A DNA stretch of 17,649 nucleotides from an uncultured Muribaculum sp. GTDB taxonomy: Bacteria > Bacteroidota > Bacteroidia > Bacteroidales > Muribaculaceae. The notes under the pieces were generated by a model. It was not told where the DNA came from. It saw only the letters and a list, made by a program, of their open reading frames with translations, and searched no databases. The stretch lies in contig CAJTSK010000044.1 of the NCBI GenBank assembly GCA_910578835.1, positions 1 to 17,649 on the forward strand. The letters are read 5' to 3'. Below, piece after piece: positions 7,720-15,354 of this stretch (positions are counted from its first letter, which is position 1; each line of letters begins with the position of its first letter). The position numbers were made by a program, and so were the translations under genes.

Positions 7720-7723
7720 CCTT

Positions 7724-9019
7724 ATGGACATCATAGAATATCCTTCCCGCGCCGATTGGGGCACCCTGTCGGTAAGGGCACTTGCCGAAGAAGCAGCCGA
7801 GGTATCGGAAGCCGTGGGCAAAATCATGGAGGAAGTCGCCTCATGCGGCGATGACGCGCTGCGCGACTACGAACGCCGGTTTACCGGAGCCGAGGTGGAA
7901 TGTCTCGAAGTGACCGCCGCCGAAATGGAAGCGGCAGATGCCGCCATATCGCAGGAACTTAAAGAGGCAATCGCCAAGGCGGCGGCAAACATATCGGCAT
8001 TTCACGCCGCACAGCTTCCTCACACAATAACGGTGGAAACCGCCCCCGGCATACATTGCGAACAACGCCCAGTGGCGATAAACCGCGTAGGACTATACAT
8101 CCCCGGAGGCAACTCGCCGCTCTTCTCGACTGTGCTGATGCTCGCCATCCCCGCCAAAATCGCCGGATGCCCGGAAGTAGTGCTATGCACTCCCCCGCGA
8201 CGCGACGGCTCCGTACACCCCGCCATCCTATATGCCGCCCGTCTTGCCGGAGTAGACCGTATATTCAAGACCGGTGGCGCGCAGGCGATAGCCGCAATGA
8301 CATTCGGCTCGGCATCGGTGCCGCGCGTCGACAAGATATTCGGTCCCGGCAACCGCTATGTGACAGAGGCAAAGCAACAGGCGGCGCGACGTGGCGTGGC
8401 AATCGACATGCCGGCGGGACCCTCGGAAGTGCTTGTGATTGCCGACAGCAATGCCGACCCGCGGTTTGTAGCCGCCGACTTCCTCTCACAGGCAGAGCAT
8501 GGACCCGACAGCCAGTCGATATTGCTCACCACCTCCCCGCAACTTGCCCGCCAACTTCCGGAGGTAATCGACTCGATGCTCGACACACTGCCCCGCCGCG
8601 ACATGATGATGCGCTCGCTCAGCCACAGCCGCATCATACTCATGCACGATGACGACGAGATGATGGAATTTAGCAACACGTATGCCCCCGAACATCTCAT
8701 CATCAATCATGCCGACTCCGCGTCGCTTGCCGGAAAGGTAGTCAACGCCGGATCGGTATTTCTCGGCGAATACTCCCCCGAGAGTGCCGGAGATTATGCG
8801 TCAGGAACCAATCACACCCTCCCGACATCGGGATATGCACGCGCCTATAGCGGTGTAAACACCGACAGCTTCATCAAGCGCATAACATTCCAGCGTCTTT
8901 CTCCCGAGGGCATAAAGTCGATAGGAAAAGCGGTAGAGGTGATGGCGGAAAATGAAGACCTGATGGCTCATAAACTCGCCATGACACTCCGCATCGAAAA
9001 ATTATCAAGCAACCAATGA
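7724..9019 (+). CDS. hisD: Histidinol dehydrogenase
   Basis: HisD oxidises L-histidinol to L-histidine in two NAD-dependent steps, the end of the pathway. The 431-residue length is standard. Recognisable family segments are GPGNRYVTEAKQQA, AGPSEVLVIAD, SQAEHGPDSQ and GDYASGTNHTLPT. The expected zinc ligands are all present: Gln256 and His259 in the SQAEHGPDSQ segment, Asp357 in GDYASG and His416 in MAHKLA. The start is four bases after the hisG stop, and the stop overlaps the hisC start (ATGA), indicating translational coupling. Nothing looks degraded. Confidence 0.97.
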   Translation: MDIIEYPSRADWGTLSVRALAEEAAEVSEAVGKIMEEVASCGDDALRDYERRFTGAEVECLEVTAAEMEAADAAISQELKEAIAKAAANISAFHAAQLPHTITVETAPGIHCEQRPVAINRVGLYIPGGNSPLFSTVLMLAIPAKIAGCPEVVLCTPPRRDGSVHPAILYAARLAGVDRIFKTGGAQAIAAMTFGSASVPRVDKIFGPGNRYVTEAKQQAARRGVAIDMPAGPSEVLVIADSNADPRFVAADFLSQAEHGPDSQSILLTTSPQLARQLPEVIDSMLDTLPRRDMMMRSLSHSRIILMHDDDEMMEFSNTYAPEHLIINHADSASLAGKVVNAGSVFLGEYSPESAGDYASGTNHTLPTSGYARAYSGVNTDSFIKRITFQRLSPEGIKSIGKAVEVMAENEDLMAHKLAMTLRIEKLSSNQ

Positions 9020-10071
9020 TTTCTTCCACTATGGACCAGACTATAAAGCGGCTTGTACGGCCAAACATACTAAATCTCGCGCCATATACATGTGCCAGAA
9101 ACGAATACACCGGCGAGGCGCGTGCATGGCTTGACGCAAACGAAAATTCGCTTATCGACGGACTCAACCGCTATCCCGACCCTCTCCAGCTGAAAGTAAA
9201 GGAGCGCCTGGCGGAATTGCGTGGAGTCCCTGCCGACAATATTTTTCTCGGCGTAGGCAGCGACGAGTGTATCGACCTCTGCTACCGGGTGTTCTGTTGC
9301 CCCGGCAAGGACAATGTAGTGGCTATAGACCCTACGTATGGCATGTACAAGGTGTGTGCCGACATCAATGACGTGGAATATCGTCCGGTCGACCTCAACC
9401 CCGACTACTCCATTGACGTAGACCGCCTGCTTGCAGCCACCGACCCTGACACTAAGGTAATATGGATATGCTCCCCCAACAACCCGACAGGCAACGCCTT
9501 CCCCCCGGCAACGCTTGAAGAAGTGGCACGGCGCTTCGACGGCATAACCGTCATTGACGAGGCGTATGTGGATTTCTCCCCTCACGGGTCTATGGTGTCA
9601 CGTATCGCCGCCTATCCGCGCATGATTGTGATGCAGACATTTTCCAAAGCATGGGCGGCGGCAGCGATGCGTCTCGGCATTGCGTTTGCATCGCGTGACA
9701 TCATCACCCTGTTTAACAACGTGAAATATCCCTACAATATCAACATACTCACCCAGCGCGAGGCTCTGCGCCTGCTCGACAAAGCAGGCGAGGTGAAGGA
9801 AACCGCTGAAAGGCTCGTGGAACTCCGCAAGACTCTTGCCGCAGAGCTGCTTACCCTTAATGCGGTGAAAGCCGTATATCCATCCGATGCCAACTTCCTC
9901 CTTGTAAAAGTCGACGATGCCAACAGGCTTTACGATTACCTCAAAGAAGAGGGTGTGATTGTGCGCAACCGTTCGCGAGTCAACCTCTGTGACGGCTCCC
10001 TGCGTATAACAGTGGGAAATCCCGATGAAAATTCATTATTACTTGAAAAAATAAAGCAATATGGAGGCTGA
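9016..10071 (+). CDS. hisC: Histidinol-phosphate aminotransferase
   Basis: HisC is a PLP-dependent fold-type I aminotransferase that converts imidazole-acetol phosphate to histidinol phosphate, with glutamate as amino donor. The 351-residue protein shows ARAWLDANENSL near the N terminus, ICSPNNPTGN, TVIDEAYVDFS with the cofactor-binding Asp, and the Schiff-base Lys211 in TFSKAWAAAAMRLG. The ATG at 9016 overlaps the hisD stop. An alternative ATG six codons later (9034) is possible and would break the overlap. The 3' end overlaps hisB by 11 bases. Confidence 0.95.
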   Translation: MISSTMDQTIKRLVRPNILNLAPYTCARNEYTGEARAWLDANENSLIDGLNRYPDPLQLKVKERLAELRGVPADNIFLGVGSDECIDLCYRVFCCPGKDNVVAIDPTYGMYKVCADINDVEYRPVDLNPDYSIDVDRLLAATDPDTKVIWICSPNNPTGNAFPPATLEEVARRFDGITVIDEAYVDFSPHGSMVSRIAAYPRMIVMQTFSKAWAAAAMRLGIAFASRDIITLFNNVKYPYNINILTQREALRLLDKAGEVKETAERLVELRKTLAAELLTLNAVKAVYPSDANFLLVKVDDANRLYDYLKEEGVIVRNRSRVNLCDGSLRITVGNPDENSLLLEKIKQYGG

Positions 10072-11203
10072 GAAAAAACGCGCGCTATTTATCGACCGCG
10101 ACGGCACACTTATCATAGAGCCCCCGGTAGATTTCCAGGTAGACTCCCTTGAAAAGCTTGAATTGATGCCGGGTGCCTTACGCGCCATGCACTTCATCGC
10201 CGGTCATCTCCCCTATGAGCTGGTGATGGTGACCAATCAGGACGGGCTCGGCACCGACAGTTTTCCGGAAGAGACATTTTACCCCGCACATGACAAGATG
10301 CTGAAAGCATTTGCCAACGAAGGCGTGACTTTCGACGATATAATCATTGACCGGACTTTCCCCGAAGAAAACGCGCCGACACGCAAGCCCGGAACCGCTC
10401 TCCTCGGCAAATACCTTGACGGCACCTACGACCTCGCAGGCAGCTATGTGATAGGCGACCGCATCACCGACGCGATGCTTGCCCGCAACCTCGGCGCAAA
10501 GGCAATCCTGCTCCGCGAGCCGGGCAAGGAGCTTGATAAAGAGATAGAAGTTTCGGGGCTGAAGGACACCGTGGAACTTGTCACTCCCTCTTGGGACGAC
10601 ATACTGCCGGTGCTTCAGGGAGGAGTGCGGCGCGCGACCGTAAACCGTCACACATCAGAGACGGCAATCGACATTGACCTAAACCTTGACGGCTCAGGAA
10701 AAGCCGATATATCCACCGGACTCGGATTTTTTGACCACATGCTTGACCAGATTGCCCGGCATTCAGGCATCGACCTCACTATCAAGGTGAAAGGCGACCT
10801 TCACGTCGACGAACACCATACGATTGAAGACACGGCAATCGCGCTCGGCGAGGCACTAAACAAGGCGCTCGGCGACAAGCGCGGCATAGAGCGATATGGA
10901 TTTGTACTACCGATGGACGACTGTCTCTGCACGGTGGCAATCGATTTCGGGGGGCGCCCGTGGCTTGTGTGGGATGCGGAATTTAACCGCGAGTATGTAG
11001 GCGACATGCCTACAGAGATGTTTCTCCACTTTTTCAAATCACTCTCCGACAATGCTCGCATGAATCTCTTCATCAGAGCCGAGGGCGACAACGAGCACCA
11101 CAAAATCGAAGGCATATTCAAGGCTCTTGCACGCGCCATACGCCAGGCTGTACGCCGCGACCCGCTACACTTCACCCTCCCCTCCACCAAAGGCACCCTC
11201 TGA
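10061..11203 (+). CDS. hisB: Bifunctional histidinol-phosphatase / imidazoleglycerol-phosphate dehydratase
   Basis: This is a fusion of two histidine enzymes. The N-terminal HAD domain (about 1-185) has the nucleophile motif FIDRDGT with Asp12 and Asp14, MVTNQDGLG, and YVIGDRITDAM; it removes phosphate from histidinol phosphate. The C-terminal IGP dehydratase domain (about 190-380) has FFDHMLDQ, the metal motif DEHHTIED at 250-257 and the second metal motif in DNEHHKIEG. The length of 380 is slightly longer than the E. coli fusion. The HAD part has no cysteine at all in residues 1-200, so the Cys/His zinc loop of the E. coli type is absent. The start lies inside hisC, in a different frame. 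No terminator follows; the 3' end is overlapped on the opposite strand by the AraC gene. Confidence 0.95.
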   Translation: MEAEKKRALFIDRDGTLIIEPPVDFQVDSLEKLELMPGALRAMHFIAGHLPYELVMVTNQDGLGTDSFPEETFYPAHDKMLKAFANEGVTFDDIIIDRTFPEENAPTRKPGTALLGKYLDGTYDLAGSYVIGDRITDAMLARNLGAKAILLREPGKELDKEIEVSGLKDTVELVTPSWDDILPVLQGGVRRATVNRHTSETAIDIDLNLDGSGKADISTGLGFFDHMLDQIARHSGIDLTIKVKGDLHVDEHHTIEDTAIALGEALNKALGDKRGIERYGFVLPMDDCLCTVAIDFGGRPWLVWDAEFNREYVGDMPTEMFLHFFKSLSDNARMNLFIRAEGDNEHHKIEGIFKALARAIRQAVRRDPLHFTLPSTKGTL

Positions 11204-12052
11204 CACGGAATATCTGCGATATTCACGAGGGGTACAACCGTTTATTTTTTTGAATGCCATATTAAAACTGCTTACTGAATTAAAGCCACAGTCATATGAA
11301 ATCTGTAATATATTGCTATTTGTAAGTAGCAACTTCCTTTGGGCATGAGCAATACGTTCTATTACAATATGTTCTTTAATCGTATGGCCGAATGCCCTCT
11401 TGAACATCGCGGTGGCATAGTCGGAGTTTAAACCGACTATGCCACTGACATCTTCCACTTTTATGTCTGTGGCGTAATTTTTTGCAATATACAATGCCAT
11501 CTCTTCTATCTTTCCGGTTGCGGAAACATGCAGACTGTCATCATTACTACATGGAGCATAACGGCCGGCAAGCCGCATCAGTCGACTTTGTAATTCAAGC
11601 AAAATAATCTTATATGTGCTTTTATCGCCAATATTACTAATCCAATTTGAAAAATAAATGGCATCCAGTTTTGAATAATCCTGATTTTTCTCCATAAGAA
11701 CACCTCCGTTAAGTATGTCATTGACAAATTCTACAGGCAATTCCCAATCCAAGAAAATAGACATCGGCAGAGTAGCAACATAGTAATATGATACATTGTC
11801 ACCACCTTCTACTCTATGAGGCAATAATCCCCAAAACAAAGTCAATCTGCCTTGTGGCACTTCTATGCATCGGTTTGGAAATCTATATGAAACCGAACCT
11901 TCTGGTACAAAATTGATTTCAATCTCATTATGCCTGTCAAAACGCATCATTGTTTTTGGAGTCCATTTCTCACAAGTAAGCCCGTAAGGCTTGAAATTGT
12001 CACGTCTCTCGTCAAAAGTCTTCAAAACCTCGGATTTCGCTATGTTTTTCAT
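11165..12052 (-). CDS. AraC-family transcriptional regulator (MelR-like layout)
   Basis: With the ATG at 12052 the product has 295 residues; an in-frame TTG at 12088 would add 12. The N-terminal part (about 25-110) looks like a cupin effector domain, with RFDRHNEIEINFVPEG and LTLFWGLLPHRV resembling MelR-type sugar sensors. The C-terminal AraC domain (about 179-280) has both helix-turn-helices: VEDVSGIVGLNSDYATAMFKRAFG, then ILQISYDCGFNSVSSFNMAFK and the terminal CTPREYRR. It is divergent from the Sde182-like gene and a natural candidate to control it in response to a sugar (inference). The last 12 codons and stop lie antisense to the end of hisB and add a glycine-rich tail not typical of the family. 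Base composition is much more AT-rich than in the his genes. Confidence 0.9.
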   Translation of the reverse strand: MKNIAKSEVLKTFDERRDNFKPYGLTCEKWTPKTMMRFDRHNEIEINFVPEGSVSYRFPNRCIEVPQGRLTLFWGLLPHRVEGGDNVSYYYVATLPMSIFLDWELPVEFVNDILNGGVLMEKNQDYSKLDAIYFSNWISNIGDKSTYKIILLELQSRLMRLAGRYAPCSNDDSLHVSATGKIEEMALYIAKNYATDIKVEDVSGIVGLNSDYATAMFKRAFGHTIKEHIVIERIAHAQRKLLLTNSNILQISYDCGFNSVSSFNMAFKKINGCTPREYRRYSVSEGAFGGGEGEV

Positions 12053-12088
12053 TATTTCACAATTGTTTATTTGTATTTTCTTGCTCAA

Positions 12089-12098
12089 ATTTGCAAAT
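12089..12098. promoter_or_regulatory. Palindrome between the divergent regulator and Sde182-like genes
   Basis: ATTTGCAAAT is a perfect 10-base palindrome in the 73-base AT-rich gap between the two divergent start codons. It could be part of an operator, but AraC proteins usually bind direct repeats, and such a palindrome can occur by chance in AT-rich DNA. No convincing TAnnTTTG element was seen for either gene. Confidence 0.2.
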
Positions 12099-12125
12099 AA
12101 ATATTCAATTATACAACTATATGTT

Positions 12126-13472
12126 ATGAGAAAGATATGTTTCCTTATATCCCTGTTTTTATTACCATTTTATGCAAGCAGCATAGACCATGACAAGGCA
12201 CGTATTATTGTAATGACAGATCTCGGTGGCACAGATCCCGATGATATACAATCACTCATACACCTACTCGTATGCGCAGACCGCTTCGATATAGAAGGAC
12301 TGATTAGTTCACAAGCGTGGATAGATGATTCCGATCACACTGATTGCATCAGAAATATAATCAGGAATTATTGTGCAGTATATCCTAATCTGTCAAGACA
12401 TGCAAGCTCATTCCCGACACCGGAAAAACTTTACTCCCTAACAATGCGCGGTCAAGAGAAACCTCATATTTCGGGTATAGGGGAAGGAAAGGATTCTGAC
12501 GGGTCAGAATTGATAATTAAAGTGCTTACTGACAATAACGACAACCGCCCAGTATGGATAACGGCATGGGGAGGCATGAATACGATGGCACAGGCGATAT
12601 GGAAGGCATCAAAAACATTAAGTAAAAATCAATTTGAAACATTCAAGAGCAAAATAAGAATTTATGACATTCTTGGACAGGATGATGCCGGTGCATGGAT
12701 TGCATCTAATTATCCGGACATCATTTATATAAGAAACAAGGAAGTATACGGATGGGCACCAGATGACAGCTGGACATACAAAAACATTCAATCCGTAGGT
12801 GATTTTGGAAAATTTTATCCAAACAGGATATGGGCCACAGAAGGAGATTCACCATCATTCATGTATGTATATTCCAATGGATTAAATGCTCCGGAACATA
12901 TTGACTGGGGTGGATGGGGTGGAAGATTTTCCACAGAGAAACAAAAAAATATAAGAGGCATGGATTTCATAGAAAGCAGCGGTAAAAGCGAAAAGATATA
13001 TGATGATTACTTCATGTATGGAAGCTCAACTGAAGGAGTAGATGCAATCAACAAGTGGAAAGAACATATCTATAACGATTTTGCAGCGCGAATGATATGG
13101 AGCACTACTCCCGACTACGACAAAGCAAATCATCATCCAATCGTGATAACCAATGGTCACAACCACAATACACCGCTCTTTATTTCAGCGAAATCCGGAG
13201 ACAACATTATACTCGACTCCAGCAACTCAAGCGACCCCGACAATGATAAAATCAGTTTCTTATGGCAAATCTATAAGGAGCCTGGAACTTTCAACGGTAA
13301 AATCGTTATTGAAGATACATTATCACCCATATGCAAGATAAATGTTCCTGCTGAAACAATCGAAACAGGAACCCTGCATATAATACTCACCGTTACTGAT
13401 AATGGAATCCCCGCGTTGACATCTTACAAAAGAATTGTATTAGAAATAAACCAATCGAACGAATCCCTGTAA
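12126..13472 (+). CDS. Exported Sde182/DUF1593-type protein with nucleoside-hydrolase-like fold
   Basis: Starting at ATG 12126 the product has 448 residues and a signal peptide (MRKICFLISLFLLPFYASS). The mature N terminus carries RIIVMTDLGGTDPDD (Asp32, Asp37, Asp39 and Asp40), which resembles the metal-binding aspartate cluster of inosine-uridine nucleoside hydrolases. The pattern matches the DUF1593 family, named after a cellulose-binding protein Sde0182. The C-terminal part, from about residue 345, is Ig/PKD-like (ILDSSNSSDPDNDKISFLW), often a carbohydrate-binding or spacer module. A role in plant or host glycan degradation is plausible, but the activity is not established. The earlier in-frame region upstream of 12126 is intergenic and was excluded. 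Composition is AT-rich like the neighbouring regulator. Confidence 0.82.
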   Translation: MRKICFLISLFLLPFYASSIDHDKARIIVMTDLGGTDPDDIQSLIHLLVCADRFDIEGLISSQAWIDDSDHTDCIRNIIRNYCAVYPNLSRHASSFPTPEKLYSLTMRGQEKPHISGIGEGKDSDGSELIIKVLTDNNDNRPVWITAWGGMNTMAQAIWKASKTLSKNQFETFKSKIRIYDILGQDDAGAWIASNYPDIIYIRNKEVYGWAPDDSWTYKNIQSVGDFGKFYPNRIWATEGDSPSFMYVYSNGLNAPEHIDWGGWGGRFSTEKQKNIRGMDFIESSGKSEKIYDDYFMYGSSTEGVDAINKWKEHIYNDFAARMIWSTTPDYDKANHHPIVITNGHNHNTPLFISAKSGDNIILDSSNSSDPDNDKISFLWQIYKEPGTFNGKIVIEDTLSPICKINVPAETIETGTLHIILTVTDNGIPALTSYKRIVLEINQSNESL

Positions 13473-13497
13473 AAGGAAAACATCAATAACGAGAGGT

Positions 13498-14679
13498 TCA
13501 GAAGTAGCGGCGCATGGCGCGGCGTATGGCCGCAAGGTTGACAGCTGTGATGACAGTCATTATCACTATGCCGGTAAGGATTGTCATCCAGGGTGACGAC
13601 ACATCTATGCCGAGGCGCGACAATGGGGACTGCCACGCCGCCCTCCCTACGAGCATGGCCGTGATGGAGAGAGCAAGCACCACGGCGTTGACGGCAACCA
13701 CGATGATAGCGTAATAGCGTGACACAGCGGCAGGCGAGTAGCCCAGCAACATAAGGTCATGCAGCTTGTCGCGGTTTTTCTGCAGCAGCAGGTATATACT
13801 CAACATGAGGATGAAAAACGACAGCAGGCTTATGACCGCGCCCACAGCCACCACCACTCCGGTGACTACGGTAAGGAAATAAGAGGCTTTGCCGTTGTCG
13901 GCATTGTCGCCCGACATCTCATAGCCGTGAGAGTCCATATACTCCTTTATTGCAGGGTCGCCGGGGCGGCTTAATTCGACGATAAGGCGCGACGGTTCTG
14001 CGACAGGACCCTCACCGAAACGCGCGTTGGCCCAATCCATAAATTGCTGCGGCACGGCAATCGTGTTAAGCCGCGACGAAAAACCGACGATACGCGCCGG
14101 AAACCATTGCTGGCGCCCGTTGCCGCTGACCGATACCCGCAGCGGCACCATGCCTATCATCGCCTCACTCAGCTGCGGAAGCCCGCGGGAAGAAGCAAAC
14201 CCGAAATTGTAGAGCGACAGGTAATCTTTGCTTAAAATCACAGGAATCACCGGATTAGAGGGGTCAAAGGTCCAGTCGGAGGGCAACGCGTCAAAAAATT
14301 CATCAGGTATCGACTCAAAGAAAAGTGCGGTCGACATACCCCTTCCGCCCATCTCTACTGATGCCGACACATTATATGCCGAAGCGGTAAACGCGCCTAC
14401 TCTCCTCACCCACGGCTGGGCGCCCAGTCCCGCGATGTCGCCCTCAGAAAAGCCGTCACTGCTTCCCGTCAACGACCCGAGCCCGGTCACCTTGTGTGAC
14501 ACTACCGTGTAGTCACGCGTCATGAATGAATCATCGTCGTCCCACACAGTGGTGACATCGCGATAAAACTGCAATGCGGTCAACACAATCGCAAGACCTA
14601 CAAAATTAGCAAGCGCATATCCGGCAAGCTGTCCGGCACTTATGTTGCGACGGAGAAGCCTCCACACCATATTTTTCAT
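13498..14679 (-). CDS. FtsX-like ABC transporter permease
   Basis: This 393-residue protein has one N-terminal transmembrane helix (about 16-39), a large extracytoplasmic domain (about 40-265) and three C-terminal helices (about 266-300, 320-345 and 363-388). This is the layout of FtsX/MacB/LolC-type permeases, whose partners pull lipoproteins or peptides from the membrane or drive cell-wall hydrolases. It is the last gene of a three-gene operon, starting 12 bases after the ABC ATPase stop, so it should be that ATPase's partner. The substrate is unknown. Its 3' end lies 25 bases from the convergent Sde182-like gene, with no obvious terminator between. Confidence 0.85.
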   Translation of the reverse strand: MKNMVWRLLRRNISAGQLAGYALANFVGLAIVLTALQFYRDVTTVWDDDDSFMTRDYTVVSHKVTGLGSLTGSSDGFSEGDIAGLGAQPWVRRVGAFTASAYNVSASVEMGGRGMSTALFFESIPDEFFDALPSDWTFDPSNPVIPVILSKDYLSLYNFGFASSRGLPQLSEAMIGMVPLRVSVSGNGRQQWFPARIVGFSSRLNTIAVPQQFMDWANARFGEGPVAEPSRLIVELSRPGDPAIKEYMDSHGYEMSGDNADNGKASYFLTVVTGVVVAVGAVISLLSFFILMLSIYLLLQKNRDKLHDLMLLGYSPAAVSRYYAIIVVAVNAVVLALSITAMLVGRAAWQSPLSRLGIDVSSPWMTILTGIVIMTVITAVNLAAIRRAMRRYF

Positions 14680-14691
14680 AATCAGAATCGG

Positions 14692-15354
14692 TTACAATGA
14701 ATATTTTCCGGTCACGTCAAGACTTATAGCATAGCCCACAGAGGTTGCTATCACGCCGGCACCGCGGCTTGACGCCTCTTCAGCGACAAGAGAAGCCACA
14801 ACACCATTGTTGCGCGCGTCAAGATGGCTCACAGGCTCATCGAGCAATATAAAGTCAAACGGCTGACACAACGCCCTTACAATAGCCACCCTCTGCTGCT
14901 GCCCTATCGACAGCCGCGAAGCCACCACGTCGGCTTTGTGAGCTATCTCAAGGCGGTCGAGCATGGCGAGTATAGCCTCGCGGCTCTTGCAGGAGGTAAG
15001 ACGGTTTTTTATCTCGATATTTTCCATCGCGGTAAGCTCCGGAAAAAGGCGCATTTCCTGGGGTAGCAGTGCGATATGACGGCAGCGGAGGTCACACCAC
15101 TCCTTTACCGAAAAACTGCGTATATCCCTGCCGTTGAACAAGATACTACCCTCATAGTCGCCACGGTTGCCATAAATATAGCTACATAACGACGACTTGC
15201 CTGTGCCTGACTCAGCCTCAATCATGTAGACGCCACCCCGTGAAAGGGTGACGTCACGAAGCCAGATTTCCGACCGGCTGACCGGCGGCTCTGTCTCAGC
15301 GCCCCGAAACACACATGGAAGCACGTCGCGGAGCTGTATCGTGTCGAGCCTCAT
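14692..15354 (-). CDS. ABC transporter ATP-binding protein (LolD/MacB-like, H-loop altered)
   Basis: The 220-residue cytoplasmic ATPase has Walker A AESGTGKS (47-54, with Ala in place of the first Gly), a Q-loop Gln at LLPQE (Gln99), signature LSIGQQQR (148-155) and Walker B FILLDEP (168-174) followed by the D-loop SHLD. Where the family normally has a switch histidine after a beta strand ending in a TH pair, this protein reads VIATSVG (201-207), with no His. Catalysis may be altered, or the histidine may be compensated elsewhere. ATG at 15354 is preferred: it overlaps the upstream TGA as TGATG, indicating translational coupling. A GTG one codon earlier is an alternative. Confidence 0.88.
   Translation of the reverse strand: MRLDTIQLRDVLPCVFRGAETEPPVSRSEIWLRDVTLSRGGVYMIEAESGTGKSSLCSYIYGNRGDYEGSILFNGRDIRSFSVKEWCDLRCRHIALLPQEMRLFPELTAMENIEIKNRLTSCKSREAILAMLDRLEIAHKADVVASRLSIGQQQRVAIVRALCQPFDFILLDEPVSHLDARNNGVVASLVAEEASSRGAGVIATSVGYAISLDVTGKYSL

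Noticed and set aside
8056..8652. 198-residue plus-strand frame within hisD
   Set aside because: It is out of frame with an intact hisD that keeps all zinc ligands; its Arg/Pro-rich composition is typical of a shadow frame.
12053..12088. Longer AraC protein starting at TTG 12088
   Set aside because: ATG at 12052 gives a normal-length protein and leaves room for regulatory sequence; the extension adds nothing recognisable.
12089..12098. Firm operator call for the ATTTGCAAAT palindrome
   Set aside because: It is short and in AT-rich DNA, with no second copy found nearby; it was kept only as a low-confidence site.
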